A stretch of 64,000 nucleotides of DNA from Artemisia argyi (lineage: Eukaryota; Streptophyta; Magnoliopsida; Asterales; Asteraceae), in contig CM060704.1 of assembly GCA_030686995.1 (NCBI GenBank), forward strand, positions 115,918,042 through 115,982,041, in the 5' to 3' direction. The stretch's first letter is position 1, and every line of letters starts with the position of its first letter. The notes under the pieces are model-generated. The model worked only from the letters and a program-made list of their open reading frames with translations, was not told the origin of the DNA and did no database searches. The position numbers and the translations under genes were made by a program. Positions 61,901 through 64,000 of the stretch are shown in pieces.

Positions 61901-61926
61901 TGACTGTTGGTGGACTTTTGTATCAT
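58903..61926 (-). CDS. P-class pentatricopeptide repeat protein
   Basis: One intronless frame of 1,007 codons. About two dozen 35-residue repeats run from roughly residue 135 to 985, with the recurring VVTYNTLIDGxCKxG and LxEMxxxGxxPN pattern of P-class PPR proteins. No E, DYW or SMR domain follows. P-class proteins bind specific organelle RNAs one base per repeat and act in stability, splicing or translation. A second Met at residue 29 (position 61842) starts MGSSLRHFIKHLACNK followed by a Ser run, a better organelle targeting peptide, so it may be the true start. The target is probably the mitochondrion. The frame is intact. Confidence 0.93.
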   Translation of the reverse strand: MIQKSTNSQNNFPVKHHVQSNLNTKLITMGSSLRHFIKHLACNKTLKTFSSSSSQTPHFPSYPSFLCTLIHLFLSKNRFSQASLTFRTMRKHGFRPENLRQWNKLLRHFSEHGMLSDVLFVYDEMLSCGVNGNVGSSNLVLFSLCKVGRVENALKMLRNGSSLCEFDVVSYNIVILGFCKYGLAKQGFGLVSEMVKKGFGFDDFTPNILVKGCVDMGFFGYLDWFRDMDVVGYNSLIYGYGKRGDDTGAMKVLDRMREEGCFPDVVTYNTLIDMFCKMGNVDRAQGVFDELLVPQRNGNDDIGNEVNVEPNVITYTSLMSGYLKQHGLEEGLELYEKMILDGLSPDVVTYSSLIYGFLKHGRIDDAEVLFKEMKRVGVDPNHATYSLFLDFYFKKKNVAVALGLQSQMVVRGLPFDVVVYTTLMDGLYKSGKPNEAEMTFNNLLASGLVPNIVTYTALIDGRCKSGDLDGVESALEEMESKNVSPNVVAYTSLINGFLRHKMIDAAISVLNKMVGESVMPNIFTYSSLIDGYFKAGKQEVAMSFYEEMKLSGLEENNYILDAFVNNYKRKGTMDEASLFFEKMTSKGLLPDCANYTSLMDGYFKSGDESAALRMAQEMTEKNLQFDPVAYNVLANGLLGLGKYEVQSVYTAIKELGLAPNLETFNTIIAAYCREGKLENALNLWKEITSIGLVPNEITCNNMINGFCEAGKIDEAMDMLNEMASLRFYPTPTIHRLVVNAAAKSKNGETILLMHGRLVAMGLKPSQKVYNVLITALCRLGMTRKATSVLQEMKNSGFSADTVTYNVLIHGYCKSSHLNKGLQTFSQMLAEGVSPTILTYHTLLRGLSKAGLMTESLELLNDMIEKGFEIDSDVYNILVCGHSRIGNKKEAIRLYCEMISKGFVPQTSTYNVLISEFAKVGMMSQARELMNEMQIRGVIPNSSTYDILISGWCKLSMRAELGRALRTSYETKAKMLLNEMNEKGFEPCENTIRYVTLILKRQRNKKKS

Positions 61927-62757
61927 GTGAATATCTGATTTGGAGATTATGAGGGTTCTTCATTTTAAAAAAAAATAAATAAATAAATTGGTAAGAAAAT
62001 GAAAAAACTGAAAACGCGTTTAGTCGCACTTTTTTCCAACAATTTTTAAAAAAAATGAAATTCTCATTTTCTAAATTTTAACTAAGAAATTGAAAAGTCT
62101 ATTCTCGCATTCTCACTTTTTTCTTTCTCATTTTATTTCTCAACTCCAAAAAAAGAAACACATACATCATTCTACCCTTAAACTCTCGTGTCATCCTTCA
62201 CCGCCGACCGTCGCCGCCATTATCGCAATTTGTGGTAATCTTCTTATCATTTTTACAAAAGAAAAATATAACTCCAACTAAACGCGTTTTTAAAATTCTC
62301 AACTCTTCTTTAGAGAAGAAAAACCATCCCTTCTCAAGGAATTTAGAGATGGAAAAATTGAGAAAATTTTCACCAACTAAACGGCCCCTTAAATTTCCAT
62401 TTAGATTTTATAAAGTTCAATTTTTAGCTTATCTTGCGATTTATGGATTCACAAAATTTTATTACTAGTATATAATATTTATATTAACTCACAAGTTTTA
62501 AAATAAATTGAAAAATTAAAGTTTGTGAAACATAAGCCGAAAACCAAATAAGCTCATAAGCCACATATAAGCTTAAACAAACACTGCTCAAGTATAGTTC
62601 TAACATGTAATTTTAATGTTTATAAGGTTACTAGCACTGATCGGTCGACCATGATCAGTCTCCATCAGTCGAGGCCACTGTGGTGGTTCGGTCGTGGTTC
62701 ACAAAATGCACAAACTAGTTCGTTGAAACGACCGAGTTTCAAGACACACACACATAA

Positions 62758-62819
<62 letters not shown>

Positions 62820-62951
62820 TTTTTAACTTTACCATTTTACAACATTATAAATACCCCACTTATTCTCTCATTTCATTCACAAATTCAAACAACAACTCTT
62901 TCAACACCTTCAAACACATTCTCTCAACTATTATCTTAATAACACAAAATT
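61927..62951. other. Intergenic with a small repeat-like element and a microsatellite
   Basis: Between about 62010 and 62400 the phrases TTTAGTCGCAC, ACTAAACGCG and CCAACTAAACGGCCCC suggest a small decayed element. The tail of this stretch is the promoter and leader of the small gene at 62952: TATAAATACCCC at 62847, then a CA- and CT-rich leader. Confidence 0.4.
62755..62813. repeat. (AAT)n microsatellite
   Basis: About 57 bases of perfect ATA/AAT trinucleotide repeat. The frame translated through it is an artefact. Confidence 0.97.
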
Positions 62952-63164
62952 ATGGCTTGTCGTCTCCCTTATACCGTCGAAGAAATGCAAGTGTATATTA
63001 AAAAACAATGCGATAAAGACGATGCCGCTTGGCAACAGGCTACTTTCGACGTTATCAAGCAGTTTGATCTCTCAAAAGCAAAGAAACAACATTTGAGAGA
63101 ACGAAATGCTCAATGCAAAGACATTTATGCGGGATGGTGGCCTTCCATGGATTCACCTATGTAA
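62952..63164 (+). CDS. Small gene or 5' part of a gene, 70 residues, unknown
   Basis: A TATA box at 62847-62855 and a leader of typical plant composition precede an ATG at 62952. The product ([12 protein letters not shown] ... [10 protein letters not shown]) is charged and helical with several Trp residues. I do not recognise it. Just beyond its stop the sequence turns into plastid-derived DNA, so the gene may originally have been longer and been cut by the insertion. Confidence 0.45.
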   Translation: MACRLPYTVEEMQVYIKKQCDKDDAAWQQATFDVIKQFDLSKAKKQHLRERNAQCKDIYAGWWPSMDSPM

Positions 63165-63214
63165 GCCGCGGGTAAAGTTGCAAAAATAAGAGCTTCAATA
63201 CCACTTGTAAATAA

Positions 63215-63465
63215 TCCAAGGTACATGTGGAAGTCCACATTTTGGCCGAATCTTCTTCCATAATGGTACGGCACAATAGTATTATTGGGGTAGATACACA
63301 AATAACTTTAAATCGAAGAAGTCGGGTAGGAGGATTGGTCCAAGTGAAGAAAAAAACAGAAAAAATTAAACTGATAATCTTTTCTGAAGATATCCATTTT
63401 CCTGGAAAGACAAATAAGGCATTCCGATTGATACCACCGGGAGGGGGAAAACAGAATTCCATGAT
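63215..63465 (+). pseudogene. rpoC2: Plastid rpoC2 fragment in nuclear DNA
   Basis: The plus frame contains [27 protein letters not shown] and [16 protein letters not shown], matching the middle of the plastid RNA polymerase beta'' subunit as I know it. Only about 80 residues are present, without the flanks of the gene, and a small deletion precedes LIPPG. This is a nuclear plastid DNA insertion, not a working gene. Confidence 0.85.
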
Positions 63466-63524
63466 GAATCTTGCGATGTATTTGTGATGAGTATATAACA
63501 CAGCTTGGGTAGTAAAGTCGAGCA

Positions 63525-63715
63525 CAATTTTGCAAAGAAATAGCCCACTTGTTTCTCGAGAAGAGATGGGAAACATGCTCAATATCATTTGATTGAATAG
63601 TTGACCCAGCCCCTTGTTGTTTGAAAAAACCCTCCACTTCTATTGGTATTATTTCACGAAAAGCAAACATGAGATAACAAATCCAGTGTTTCACTAAGAT
63701 TTCGAATAGTGGACC
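63525..63715 (-). pseudogene. ycf2: Plastid ycf2 fragment in nuclear DNA
   Basis: The minus frame contains [33 protein letters not shown] and [19 protein letters not shown], a well conserved part of Ycf2. In plastomes ycf2 lies in the inverted repeat, far from rpoC2. The two are joined here through about 60 bases of unidentified sequence, in opposite directions. About 60 residues are kept without stop. Confidence 0.88.
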
Positions 63716-64000
63716 AGTTTTTGAGCGACAAAGCCAAGAAAGATGACGCCATTAGTGACACGTTGTGGGGTGTGCGCCAAAGATACTTGAACAAATCAGC
63801 AACAAAATATGTTGGAGTTATGAGGAAAACAAAATTGTTAGTTCTATATCACAACAGATGAATGACTTGGGCTCGGTGCATCAACTTCATCTGATGCACC
63901 AGGATTTATTGAGCAACACGATTATCAACCTCAGCTGACTCAAATTAGGCTAGGTTATGTAGACGAGGCAGTTGATGAGAATGGCTTAATTGCAAGCCAG
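63716..64000. other. Window end, no gene assigned
   Basis: The last about 100 bases read open on the plus strand (EQHDYQPQLTQIRLGYVDEAVDENG) and may be part of a gene or transposon beyond the window. No family is recognised. Confidence 0.3.

Noticed and set aside
62651..63001. Frame of 116 codons with a long Ile run
   Set aside because: It passes through the (AAT)n microsatellite and overlaps the leader of the better-supported small gene.

Overview
This is plant nuclear DNA. It carries split genes with GT-AG introns, a long single-exon P-class pentatricopeptide repeat (PPR) gene, tRNA-primed LTR retrotransposons nested in one another, long AT microsatellites and plastid DNA fragments inserted in the chromosome. 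The extra coding regions of the retroelements resemble, from memory only, proteins annotated very often in Asteraceae genomes (for example the tansy/chrysanthemum group), so an Asteraceae source is my best guess.

Layout. 1-1.4 kb: end of a minus-strand Gypsy-like LTR element with a cluster of near-palindromes. 1.4-7.6 kb: repeat-rich DNA with a 490-bp tandem duplication, traces of a spliced minus-strand gene, a hAT-like GC-rich patch and (TA)n tracts. 7.57-31.09 kb: SIRE-like Copia element 1 (minus strand, 884-bp LTRs, target duplication GTATA). Its env-like region is split by a 10.9-kb non-autonomous element with 3.75-kb LTRs (11.5-22.4 kb, target duplication GTAGG). 32.2-48.4 kb: SIRE-like Copia element 2 (minus strand, about 520-bp LTRs, target duplication AATAC). 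Its gag is split by a very young 3.5-kb plus-strand non-autonomous element (43.0-46.6 kb, target duplication GGTTC). 48.7-51.3 kb: a Helitron-like 3' end, then a six-exon ALMT-type anion channel gene. 53.1-54.8 kb: a two-exon BAHD acyltransferase (minus). 58.9-61.9 kb: the PPR gene (minus). 62.9-64 kb: a small plus-strand gene candidate that runs into joined rpoC2 and ycf2 plastid fragments.

How the parts work together. The two Copia elements share one plan: gag, protease-integrase-RT-RNase H, then a long extra env-like frame next to the 3' LTR, each with a TATA-like sequence just upstream of that frame. Copia 2 also holds a 151-codon gene-like unit on the opposite strand, divergent from the env-like frame. 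The most striking signal is a roughly 400-bp module of iterated hairpins just inside the 3' LTR of both Copia 2 and the unrelated large non-autonomous element. Its stems keep pairing while their bases change, which suggests a structured RNA module shared across element types. The host genes ALMT, BAHD and PPR look intact.
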